Below are positions 7,741 to 14,250 of a stretch of DNA of 19,233 nt, piece by piece. This DNA comes from Micrococcales bacterium. Its GTDB lineage: Bacteria; Actinomycetota; Actinomycetes; S36-B12; UBA5976. Location of the stretch: positions 1 to 19,233 of the forward strand of contig JAHEEQ010000068.1 in assembly GCA_024640585.1 (NCBI GenBank). Direction: 5' to 3'. Made by a program: the position numbers and the translations under genes. Every line of letters starts with the position of its first letter. The stretch's first letter is position 1. The notes beneath the pieces were generated by a model. That model was not told where the DNA came from, did not search any database, and saw only the letters and a program-made list of their open reading frames with translations.

Positions 7741-7753
7741 AAAAACTACGAAC

Positions 7754-7933
7754 TTAACGATGCCTGAGCGGGGTCAGTAACTCACTCAGCCCGTTGTGAT
7801 CAATTTCGTGCATCAGGGCTAGTAGCCGACTGATTTCCCCTTTTGAAAATCCCTCTCGTGCAAACCAGTTGAGATAGTTTCCCGGTAGGTCTGCTATCAA
7901 CATGCCTTGATGCTTACCAAAAGACATCTGCAT
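7754..7933 (-). CDS. DUF3820 family small protein
   Basis: A 59-codon gene. The product reads MSFGKHQG, then LIADLPGNYLNWFAREGF, then GEISRLLALMHEIDHNGL. This is the DUF3820 pattern (MPFGKYKG, DLP-YL-W, G-L-xLL-EIK-NGL). The family is a small, putatively nucleic-acid-associated protein of unknown function, common in Proteobacteria and phages. The start could be ATG 7933 or ATG 7927; no strong ribosome site helps decide. It lies 46 bases downstream of the 174-residue gene on the same strand, so both may share the promoter at 8550-8570. Confidence 0.8.
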   Translation of the reverse strand: MQMSFGKHQGMLIADLPGNYLNWFAREGFSKGEISRLLALMHEIDHNGLSELLTPLRHR

Positions 7934-7979
7934 GGGTTGGTGTCCATGATTTAGACATTCAGCGAGTTAATTGCAAACA

Positions 7980-8504
7980 CTAGAAATTCCTTCTATTCAA
8001 TTCATACCATGTCGATTGCTGATCCCAAAAGGGATCATTAATTTCGACGGGTAAATCAATGTCATCTTTGGATGTGTACCATTCGATTTCACATTGAAGT
8101 AGACGATTTGTAGTGAAGGTCAATAGCATCTGTATTTCACTCGCGTCGCTTAAACAGTGCACAAGTTTAAATACCCAATGAGGTTCCAGATCAATGGACA
8201 GAAAAACATAGCTGAGAACTAAGGGTGCATTGCCGGTTGAAATTTCTTCTGAAAATTTCCGGCAATAATTTTGGCGCTCATCAAGTGATGTAACTTCATC
8301 TGTATCGAGATCTGGAGTGAAAAGCAAATAATTTAGATGGTCTGCAAGACCTTTTGCATCGATAAAACACGCTAGATTTGAAGAAACGTTAGGTGTGAGT
8401 TGTGAGATGAATCTATAAAGTGCGGAGTCGAAAAATTGCAAGATTGAAACTTCAACAATTTTTCTATTTGAAGTTGGGAGTTTGAGTTTGACGTTGTTGT
8501 TCAT
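7980..8504 (-). CDS. Hypothetical protein under a TACTATAAG promoter
   Basis: A 174-residue acidic, soluble protein that I do not recognise. It is rich in aspartate and glutamate, with a W-rich end (NDPFWDQQSTWYEL) and a central hydrophobic segment (GNAPLVLSYVFLSIDLE) too polar to be a membrane helix. It is notable for its promoter: TACTATAAG-N5-GACTTTT lies at 8550-8570, giving a predicted leader of ~50 bases, as for the polymerase-like gene. No Shine-Dalgarno is visible before the ATG, another shared trait. The DUF3820 gene follows on the same strand. It may belong to the same small regulon as the polymerase-like gene. Confidence 0.65.
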   Translation of the reverse strand: MNNNVKLKLPTSNRKIVEVSILQFFDSALYRFISQLTPNVSSNLACFIDAKGLADHLNYLLFTPDLDTDEVTSLDERQNYCRKFSEEISTGNAPLVLSYVFLSIDLEPHWVFKLVHCLSDASEIQMLLTFTTNRLLQCEIEWYTSKDDIDLPVEINDPFWDQQSTWYELNRRNF

Positions 8505-8549
8505 TTAGAAAGGTCGTTCTAAGCATTTAAATTTTCGTTTCCACTCATA

Positions 8550-8570
8550 AAAAGTCACACGCTTATAGTA
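8550..8570 (-). promoter_or_regulatory. TACTATAAG-N5-GACTTTT promoter element (site C)
   Basis: Read on the minus strand it is TACTATAAG, CGTGT, GACTTTT, the same core as sites A and B, but without the mirrored right half of the dyad. It lies ~50 bases upstream of the 174-residue gene. TATAAG would serve as a -10 hexamer; no good -35 is obvious. Confidence 0.6.
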
Positions 8571-8616
8571 TTAATTGATCCAAGAAGCCAGACAAGTGGA
8601 GATGAAAGAAGGGGCG

Positions 8617-8652
8617 AAGCCAAGGACAGATGTTCTGTTTCTTGGCTTTTTT
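8617..8652 (+). terminator. Intrinsic terminator on plus strand, no obvious gene in front
   Basis: AAGCCAAG (8617-8624) pairs with CTTGGCTT (8641-8648), with an inner ACAG/CTGT pairing, followed by TTTT. On the minus strand no T-run follows. Both neighbouring genes are on the minus strand, so it would end a short plus-strand transcript. Confidence 0.6.
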
Positions 8653-8743
8653 GAGAGACATGGGTTAGCGAGCTTTTTTACTTCGCCAAACCACCCCCTG
8701 TCACTTGTTCCCACTCATGTGTTCCAAACGTTGACTAGTTCAC

Positions 8744-9706
8744 TTAGTAGACTGTTCCGTCTGTGAACCCGCGATCAGCAAACATAGGGTCATCACCAGC
8801 GTTTTCTGTTTCTATTACGTTACGAACAACGGCTAGCGGCAATGGATCGTCTTTTAGTGCCGCTATGGATTCATAGGGGCGCATGTCAACTGTCATCGTG
8901 TAAACATCATCAGCTAATGGGAAATGGCCCCGTGCGGCGTTCTCAGCAATATTGAATGCAGTTTTTAGATTTCTGGCAGCGATGTTGTTCAAATATTTTC
9001 TTGCATCTTCTGGTGCAATGTCTGGGTTCGCGTTGTCATCAATCGCTTGGTTGTGTACAGGCGAGCAATTCAAGTTGTACGCAATTTGCCAAGCGGTTTG
9101 CTCGGGGTGAGCCGCTTTGTAGAGAACCATTTTGTACATGTCAATTAGGTTATCAAGGCGAGGGCCGCTTTCTTCAAGAACCAACTGCGGAATGGTTGGT
9201 TCCGAGTCTTCATCAATAACATCTTGCTCGCGATAAAAGCGGATGGCCTCTCTGATGGTTGAAATCGTAGTTTCCACCTTCTGATCCAAGGGAATCGCCA
9301 TGATCATGGTCGTGGGGTTGTCCATGTTTGGGCGTGTTGTTCCAAGATACTTTTCTAAAATCGGTGCCAGTCTGTCCAAGCTCACCTGTCGACCTTGCTT
9401 CAAAACACAAAGCAATTTCAGTTGCTCGGCGGCCAGTTGCAAGCCAAAAATTTCAACCCATCTGTCTCTAGGCCAATCGAACACACGCTCTGTGTAAATA
9501 TCGCCCACGATTTCGTACACCTCAGCCACCGCTTTAAGTGCAGCAGGAATGCGGGGGCGGCGTGGTGCACGTGGATTGGCGGTGTAAAGCCTATGTACTT
9601 CTGCATAGCTAGGGCTGAGTTTTAAAAAGTAGGGCCACAGATAAAAACGCAAATCACTTGGCAAGTGATTGGTTGGGTCTGTAAGTCGTACGTTATGAAT
9701 CCCCAT
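8744..9706 (-). CDS. Hypothetical protein
   Basis: A 320-residue soluble, mostly helical protein that I do not recognise. It has a basic, Arg/Pro-rich stretch at ~44-58 (NPRAPRRPRIPAALKAV), a charged middle, and an acidic C-terminus (NVIETENAGDDPMF). There is no signal peptide, membrane segment or obvious catalytic motif. AGGAG lies 8 bases before the ATG, so the start is firm. It is divergent from the decayed tandem-repeat region and stands alone on its strand. Base composition is more balanced than in the AT-rich neighbours. Confidence 0.7.
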   Translation of the reverse strand: MGIHNVRLTDPTNHLPSDLRFYLWPYFLKLSPSYAEVHRLYTANPRAPRRPRIPAALKAVAEVYEIVGDIYTERVFDWPRDRWVEIFGLQLAAEQLKLLCVLKQGRQVSLDRLAPILEKYLGTTRPNMDNPTTMIMAIPLDQKVETTISTIREAIRFYREQDVIDEDSEPTIPQLVLEESGPRLDNLIDMYKMVLYKAAHPEQTAWQIAYNLNCSPVHNQAIDDNANPDIAPEDARKYLNNIAARNLKTAFNIAENAARGHFPLADDVYTMTVDMRPYESIAALKDDPLPLAVVRNVIETENAGDDPMFADRGFTDGTVY

Positions 9707-9710
9707 CTCA

Positions 9711-10288
9711 ATGTCTCCTAGTGTTATGTGGTTGGCGTCTATTGAATATTACACGGACGCTAACTGTGAGAGCTGCTACCTCGATACCCTAAGCGTGAGC
9801 GTTGATGCAATTTGCTCGCAGCCGCCGAATTATTCTGAGTTGACGTTGCTACTCAGTGACTTAAGCAACGGCCTGTCATCTATTTGGACACATACCTATA
9901 TTGCACCACTTTGCCCAAAGTGCGTGTTTAAGTAACGCCCGATCAAGCTGAAGTCTACAGTCAAAAAACGTTCAGAAAACTGTTCGCGTTAGTTGGATGA
10001 CGAGATGGCAGAGTTGAAGTGATGAATGTGTTTTGCACCAGATGCCCAAAAGCAAACGTTGATGTAAATGCAGTGATTTCACCCACTTAAGCTACAACCA
10101 ATCCAGCAAATGCAATTAAGTTAGTTGGGCTGAGAGGGATGTTTTTAATTGAAGTGCATCAGAGATTTGCACCATTTCCCGAAACGGAAATGTTGAAGCA
10201 ATAAGTGATGCGATCAATTCGTACATTTACTTCAGTCCGAAAAACTTCAATAAGTTAGTTGAACTAAAGGTGTGGCAGCACTAGGTGG
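9711..10288 (+). pseudogene. Decayed gene of ~44-codon CxxC-containing tandem repeats
   Basis: TTGCACCA recurs at 9901, 10033 and 10167, and GTTAGTTG at 9988, 10120 and 10254. The periods are 132-134 bases, i.e. ~44 codons. Translated in the matching frames, the units read alike: RVEVMNVFCTRCPKANVDV then AIKLVGL; and IEVH then ICTISRNGNVEAI then NKLVEL. An earlier unit reads CESCYLDTLSVSVDAI and ends in APLCPKC. Stops and frameshifts interrupt every unit, so no intact protein is made. The reading frame nearest the start (9711/9726-9935) is the longest piece. The ancestral protein would have been a tandem-repeat protein with a CxxC pair per repeat, perhaps metal-binding or exported. I cannot name the family. 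Confidence 0.5.
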
Positions 10289-10419
10289 TGCGGTCACTAA
10301 ATCAACGTGAAAACATAAAGGAGTATTAGTTTGGCAGAACACGGTATCTAGCTCAAATCAGCTTTTTAAGAAATTTTGTGAGTTTTATTAACTGACCAAT
10401 CAATGTGAAGGAGATTTAT
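10289..10419. promoter_or_regulatory. Upstream region of the AAA+ gene
   Basis: An AT-rich leader containing the promoter of the AAA+/NUMOD3 operon. AAGGAG at 10408-10413 is a strong ribosome site 6 bases before the ATG at 10420. No TACTATAAG element is present. Confidence 0.5.
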
Positions 10420-11286
10420 ATGACTACTTTGGTGAAAACTGGTGCTGCAAATATTGCAGGTGGAGCAATTGCGAATAATTCGGTAACCTTGAGCTCATCA
10501 GATTTTTGTGAAGCTGTTACAAATGAAGTAAAAAATGTCAGGAACTTCCATGAGAAAACTAAGCGTTATGTGGAAACGGTGATCCGAGGCTCTCACAAGA
10601 GTTTGATTTTGCAAGGTCATCCCGGGCTTGGTAAATCTCATGTTGTCCAAGAAGCACTCGAATCAGCTAACAAAATTCTTGGCATTGATTATGTAGTTGT
10701 GAAGGGACATCTGACAACAATGCAACTTTTCCGCATTTTGGCGGAATACCGCGCAAAAGGAAAAGTTGTAGTCCTTGATGATTGTGACTGTTTATTTGGG
10801 GATGAAATTGCACTTGGAATTCTGAAGGCCGCATTGGAAAAAACAGGCATGCAAGTTTGCTACGAGTCCAGTCGAATCCCTTTGGTTAACAACATTCCAA
10901 CGGCAAACTTTCTGTATGAAGGGACATTAATTGTTTGTACCAACGTTGATTTCCGTGCCAATCGTCGTGGTCGTGTTGGAGAGCACATGCGTGCGATCGA
11001 AAGTCGTACCAATATTTGGCCTGTTGTGATGCAAAGCAAGGAAAAGCAATTTGCAAATATTTATTATTTTGTTGCTGAGCGCGATTATCTGTCTGGGTAT
11101 GAAGAATGCAATATTAATTCTGAAGAGAAGAATCAGTTGTTGAAATTTATTTGGAAAAATTTTTCGAAGATCCGTAATCTGGACCTTCGTCTGCCAATAA
11201 AAATTTCTAGTGAAATTAAAGCAGATCCAGATGGATGGATTAGCAATTGTTCCATTTTGTTGGGGATTGACTATGAACAAGAGTAA
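10420..11286 (+). CDS. AAA+ ATPase, phage/plasmid type
   Basis: The start at 10420 is set by AAGGAG; an in-frame GTG at 10405 is less likely. The product has 288 residues. Walker A is GHPGLGKS (66-73), Walker B VVVLDDCD (116-123), sensor 1 is in IVCTNVD (N175), and an arginine-rich segment at ~179-196 (RANRRGRVGEHMRAIESR) could supply the arginine finger. The C-terminal ~70 residues form a helical lid. It most resembles the single-domain AAA+ proteins of phages and plasmids, which remodel or load other proteins on DNA (helicase-loader-like); the specific partner is unknown. Its 3' end overlaps the NUMOD3 gene by 14 bases, so the two are translationally coupled, and the polymerase-like gene follows. 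Confidence 0.85.
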   Translation: MTTLVKTGAANIAGGAIANNSVTLSSSDFCEAVTNEVKNVRNFHEKTKRYVETVIRGSHKSLILQGHPGLGKSHVVQEALESANKILGIDYVVVKGHLTTMQLFRILAEYRAKGKVVVLDDCDCLFGDEIALGILKAALEKTGMQVCYESSRIPLVNNIPTANFLYEGTLIVCTNVDFRANRRGRVGEHMRAIESRTNIWPVVMQSKEKQFANIYYFVAERDYLSGYEECNINSEEKNQLLKFIWKNFSKIRNLDLRLPIKISSEIKADPDGWISNCSILLGIDYEQE

Positions 11287-11821
11287 CACTGGCGTGCGAA
11301 TCACTCAAGGTATGGAGTGGCTTTTGGTTGAGGAAGAGTTTTCAGATGTGATCGAAAAATGTGCTCCTGATCTTTCTTTGTATGAATCTGAGAACAAGCA
11401 AACTGGCAAATCGTCTTACACTTTGAGTCAAGAATTACGCAAAAAAATTTCAGACTCTTTACGTGGACGGAAATCCAGCCCCGAAGCTCGCGCCAAAATT
11501 AGTGCTTCCAGTCGCTTGCATCGTCATACTGACGAGACTAAGGCCAAGATTTCCGCGGCTAACCGTGGGAAAGTAGTCAGTGCAGAAACTCGCGCCAAGA
11601 TTAGTGCGGCCAACCAAGAGCGCAAATCGAATGGGTACGTGCCCGCAAAGTTAACTGCGGAGCAACGTGAAAAAATTGGTGCTGCGCATCGCGGCAAAGT
11701 CATGAGTGAGGAAACCCGGGCCAAACTTCGCGCTCATAACGTTGGCAAGAAAAAGAGTCCTGAAGCCATTGCGAAACAGAAGGCAACTTGGAAAGCCAAA
11801 CGAATTGCGAAACAACAGTAG
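11273..11821 (+). CDS. NUMOD3-repeat DNA-binding protein
   Basis: The start at ATG 11273 overlaps the AAA+ stop by 14 bases; GGGGA lies ~6 bases upstream. The product has 182 residues. Residues ~55-170 are a chain of about six NUMOD3 motifs with the periodic pattern (S/T)-x-E-(T/A)-(R/K)-A-K-(I/L): RKKISDSLRGRKSSPEARAK, HTDETKAKISAANRGK, SAETRAKISAANQ, REKIGAAHRGKVMSEETRAK, KSPEAIAKQK. NUMOD3 is a minor-groove DNA-binding module normally attached to GIY-YIG or HNH homing endonucleases. Here no nuclease domain is visible; the first ~50 residues are acidic. It is therefore likely a DNA-binding partner of the ATPase rather than a homing nuclease. It is strongly basic, with high lysine and arginine content. 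Confidence 0.83.
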   Translation: MNKSNTGVRITQGMEWLLVEEEFSDVIEKCAPDLSLYESENKQTGKSSYTLSQELRKKISDSLRGRKSSPEARAKISASSRLHRHTDETKAKISAANRGKVVSAETRAKISAANQERKSNGYVPAKLTAEQREKIGAAHRGKVMSEETRAKLRAHNVGKKKSPEAIAKQKATWKAKRIAKQQ

Positions 11822-11923
11822 CCTTTGTCATCGGGCTAAAAAAACGCAAGGACTGGCTAATCTTATGAAATTTCCTGCATGGGTTATGAGGCTGGCTGAT
11901 CAGTTCACCGCGCTTTAGCGTAT

Positions 11924-11967
11924 TTACTATAAGCGCATGACTTTTAAAAAGTCATGCTCCTATTTTG
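11924..11967 (+). promoter_or_regulatory. Promoter/dyad element (site B) of the polymerase-like gene
   Basis: TTACTATAAG is followed by a perfect 23-base palindrome centred on 11946 (11935-11957, GCATGACTTTT-A-AAAAGTCATGC) and CCTATTTTG. TATAAG at 11928-11933 with TTCACC 18 bases upstream (11904-11909) fits a weak sigma-70 promoter. ACTATAAG also resembles the ACTATAG core of T7/SP6-type promoters. The predicted start of transcription falls inside the palindrome, which would let a bound protein block it or place a hairpin at the 5' end of the mRNA. Confidence 0.65.
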
Positions 11968-11981
11968 TAGCGACTAAATAC

Positions 11982-13649
11982 ATGTCAGCTAACGCGCATT
12001 TTGAAGCGCAGATAAGGAAGCATGTGATCCAAATTACCGTTAATCAAACTGTTTACGCTGTCTTGCAGCAAGAATTTCCAAAACCTTATAACGCCCGCCG
12101 AGCGCTTAATAAATACGTGAAGGTGTTGGAAAAACTATTGTTTCTTTCCTTGCAGTGGGGATTGACACCGGAACAACGAAAACTAAGCATGTTTCCAGTA
12201 TCTCTGAAAAAACTTCGTAATAGTGGGGGGCAAATTGGTCCTAACAAAATCACCCTGCATAAATGGCTCAATGACAACAACTTAGCCTTGGTACAAAAGG
12301 TGGACGAGGGCTCCAACCTTAAAGGCAAGCTGTCAGAGGTCAAGTTGACCCCCTTAGCGACCATGACCAACACACTACAAATAAAGGAAGACATATTGAA
12401 CGACCAAACCAGTGACCAAGAAATAGACATCTACCTGCGGGGAAGCGATGCGAGTAACCAAGCCTTGTGCGAATTGTTGTATCCAGACTTCAAATTTGAC
12501 TGGACTGATGCCGGGCTACTGGCGGTGTTTGATCCCATGCCCGTTGATGTCGAGTCTTTAAAAAACTATGTCGTTTGGCTTAACACCGAAGCCAAGTACC
12601 TGACGCGGGATCAAAAGGCGCATGCTTTGCGCCAAGCCCGTATCGTGTTGGCGGTCGCACAGGTGTTCAACGGTTTGTATTTACAGCGCAAAAAGTCCAG
12701 TGAGTTTGGTCGCAAGTATTACGAGGGCGTGAGCGTGCAAAACGTCAACAAAGAGCTACGCCGCGCCATGTTGGGTAACTGCTGGGAGTACGACATCAGA
12801 AGCAGCGTCATCGCTTGGAAGATGGGGTTTGCACGCGACTGCCTCAAAGCACTGGGTTCCGAGCAATCTGTGCGTGAAGAATTTTCAGCCACGACCTGTT
12901 TCTTGGAAAATAAAAATGATTTCATGAGCACCGTGCGCTATTTCACTTTTGCTGCCAGCAGCCCAGTGCTTGATAAAGACTACCAAGCGAAGTCGCTCAA
13001 AGAGGCATTGACTGCAATCAGCTTTGGTGCGCGTCTTACCAGTCATGGTTGGCAGAACTCGAATGGTGAGTGGACGAATCCAGCCTTGGTCGAGATCATC
13101 AAAAATCCCGATGACCGCAAACGTTTTTTGGCAAACAGCACAGTCAGAGCGTTCATCAAAGAGCAGAACATGCTGGATGACTATTTGTTCGGGCAAGTCA
13201 AAATTCAGCATCCTGAGTTGTTGAGCATGTCAGTTTTGCAAACGCACAGTGGCAGATCCAGCAAAGCCAAAGTTTTGGCCTATTTGTACCAACATGCTGA
13301 AACCGCTGTCATGGATGTCGTGCGTGAGGTGGCCCATGCCAAAGGCCGCACACCCATTGCCAATGTGCATGACGCCATTTTCTTTGAGCATCGCTTGGGA
13401 CTTGATCTCAAATGTGAGATCGAATACCAAATGCAAGAACGCACAGGCAATCCCTATTGGCATCTAACGCCCAAAGAACTCAAACGCTATGAACCTCGCT
13501 TGTTGGATGTCAAGCGCGAAGAGCAAGCACATCGTGCTCGTATTGCACAAGAAGAGGCCGCAGCCAAAGGATGCAAAGCCAAGCACTTCGTTTGTATTAA
13601 CGAATCAAACTGGTTCAGTATGTCGAGCCCTTCCAAAGTGTCGGGTTAG
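11982..13649 (+). CDS. Putative single-subunit polymerase (family-A / T7 RNAP palm superfamily)
   Basis: Start 11982 is preferred over ATG 11937, which lies inside the upstream palindrome and before the likely transcription start. The product has 555 residues. The first ~230 show no recognised domain and no 3'-5' exonuclease motifs. Then come palm/fingers signatures in order: motif A, EYDIRSSVIAW (D271); motif B, KEALTAISFGA (K340, FG 348-349), with the K-8-(F/Y)G spacing of family-A DNA polymerases and T7 RNA polymerase; a helix like the QGTAAD segment (YQHAETAVMDVV); and motif C, ANVHDAIFFE (H463-D464). The A-B and B-C spacings (69 and 124) are closer to Taq DNA polymerase (53 and 122) than to T7 RNA polymerase (94 and 181). 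It would therefore synthesise DNA or RNA from a template, possibly as the element's own replicase. It follows the AAA+/NUMOD3 pair. Activity is inferred. Confidence 0.6.
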   Translation: MSANAHFEAQIRKHVIQITVNQTVYAVLQQEFPKPYNARRALNKYVKVLEKLLFLSLQWGLTPEQRKLSMFPVSLKKLRNSGGQIGPNKITLHKWLNDNNLALVQKVDEGSNLKGKLSEVKLTPLATMTNTLQIKEDILNDQTSDQEIDIYLRGSDASNQALCELLYPDFKFDWTDAGLLAVFDPMPVDVESLKNYVVWLNTEAKYLTRDQKAHALRQARIVLAVAQVFNGLYLQRKKSSEFGRKYYEGVSVQNVNKELRRAMLGNCWEYDIRSSVIAWKMGFARDCLKALGSEQSVREEFSATTCFLENKNDFMSTVRYFTFAASSPVLDKDYQAKSLKEALTAISFGARLTSHGWQNSNGEWTNPALVEIIKNPDDRKRFLANSTVRAFIKEQNMLDDYLFGQVKIQHPELLSMSVLQTHSGRSSKAKVLAYLYQHAETAVMDVVREVAHAKGRTPIANVHDAIFFEHRLGLDLKCEIEYQMQERTGNPYWHLTPKELKRYEPRLLDVKREEQAHRARIAQEEAAAKGCKAKHFVCINESNWFSMSSPSKVSG

Positions 13650-13722
13650 CAAGAAACAGGTTGTCCATCTCAATGGTCTGAAAATAAATTAACAACTCCT
13701 GTAACAACAAATGGAGTTTGAA

Positions 13723-13891
13723 ATGAGTACAGGTGATCAAAACTGCGGTGGAAGCAGGGGACTTGGACATGCAGATCGAGGCATTGGCCAGCAAGTCGCC
13801 CAAAGTGGCAGAAGTTGTTCAAGTCAAACGTCCAATACTTGGACTCAAAAAACAAGTAGCAAAGGTCAAAGCGTTGGCACTGTTGGCTTGA
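13723..13891 (+). pseudogene. Frameshifted small gene
   Basis: GGAG (13713-13716) stands 6 bases before ATG 13723, a very good start, but that frame soon gives an unprotein-like Gly/Ser/Gln-rich product. One base further on, from GTG 13733, a frame of 52 codons reads like a normal small helical protein (VIKTAVEAGDLDMQIEALAS, then VVQVKRPILGLKKQVAKVKA) and stops at 13891. A single-base insertion near 13730 would explain both. It is either a broken gene or a sequencing error. Function unknown. Its end overlaps the convergent 111-residue gene by 26 bases. Confidence 0.4.
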
Positions 13892-14201
13892 TTGCTGACA
13901 GTGCCTTGAATGCCTTGGCCCGTTTTTGTCGATCACGCTCAGCCTTAAGTGCATCACTTGCACGATCCTTGGAGGTTTGAAGGTTCGCAATGCGCTGCTG
14001 TTCCGGTGTTTTTGCTTGAGTCAACTCGTCGAGCTGTTCATCTTCATGCAGTTCGGTGGGGGACGACACCAGTGCATGAAAACCATAAATGGCTTGCAGT
14101 AGCCACCTAGCGTCGGAGCTGTTTTGTGCTCGGATTTCTACGGGGAGAGCTTTAACGCTATTGCCAACGCGTGCCTTGATGAGTGCGGTGAATGTCTTCA
14201 T
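13866..14201 (-). CDS. Hypothetical protein of a family common on islands and plasmids
   Basis: A 111-residue protein. The start at 14201 (MKTFTALIKARVG) is preferred over the longer frame to 14300, because the extension would run through the palindrome and into the coding start of the divergent gene. The N-terminal ~45 residues (ALIKARVGNSVKALPVEIRA, then DARWLLQAIYG) resemble small proteins I recall from integrative elements of Proteobacteria (KTRVG-x-S pattern). The C-terminal half is a long charged helix or coiled coil (QRIANLQTSKDRASDALKAE, then RQKRAKAFKALS). It is divergent from the 127-residue gene, with a 17-base palindrome between them. Function unknown. Confidence 0.65.
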   Translation of the reverse strand: MKTFTALIKARVGNSVKALPVEIRAQNSSDARWLLQAIYGFHALVSSPTELHEDEQLDELTQAKTPEQQRIANLQTSKDRASDALKAERDRQKRAKAFKALSAIKPTVPTL

Positions 14202-14218
14202 GTATGTATTTATTCCGT

Positions 14219-14235
14219 GCATAAATAATTTATGC
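14219..14235. promoter_or_regulatory. Palindromic operator candidate between divergent genes
   Basis: GCATAAATAATTTATGC is a perfect 7-bp dyad with a 3-base centre. It lies in the 49 bases that separate the divergent starts at 14201 and 14251, where a regulator could control both genes. Confidence 0.5.
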
Positions 14236-14250
14236 AAGATGGAGAAGAGC

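Noticed and set aside
8575..8766. 63-codon plus-strand frame
   Set aside because: It spans a terminator hairpin, has no ribosome site, and overlaps the 3' end of the 320-residue gene.
9988..10261. GTTAGTTG repeats as integron attC sites or replication iterons
   Set aside because: GTTAGTT does not fit the GTTRRRY core, no integron integrase or cassette array is present, and the 132-base period translates to a protein repeat.
11937..11981. Upstream ATG of the polymerase-like gene as the true start
   Set aside because: It lies within the palindrome and ahead of the predicted transcription start, and the extra 15 residues look unlike coding sequence.
13711..13980. 89-codon Gly/Ser/Gln-rich plus-strand frame as a real protein
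   Set aside because: Composition is low-complexity and a neighbouring frame reads as a normal protein; a frameshift explains it better.
14089..14250. N-terminal extension of the 127-residue protein
   Set aside because: It covers the start of the divergent gene and the palindrome; GGAG places the start at 14251.
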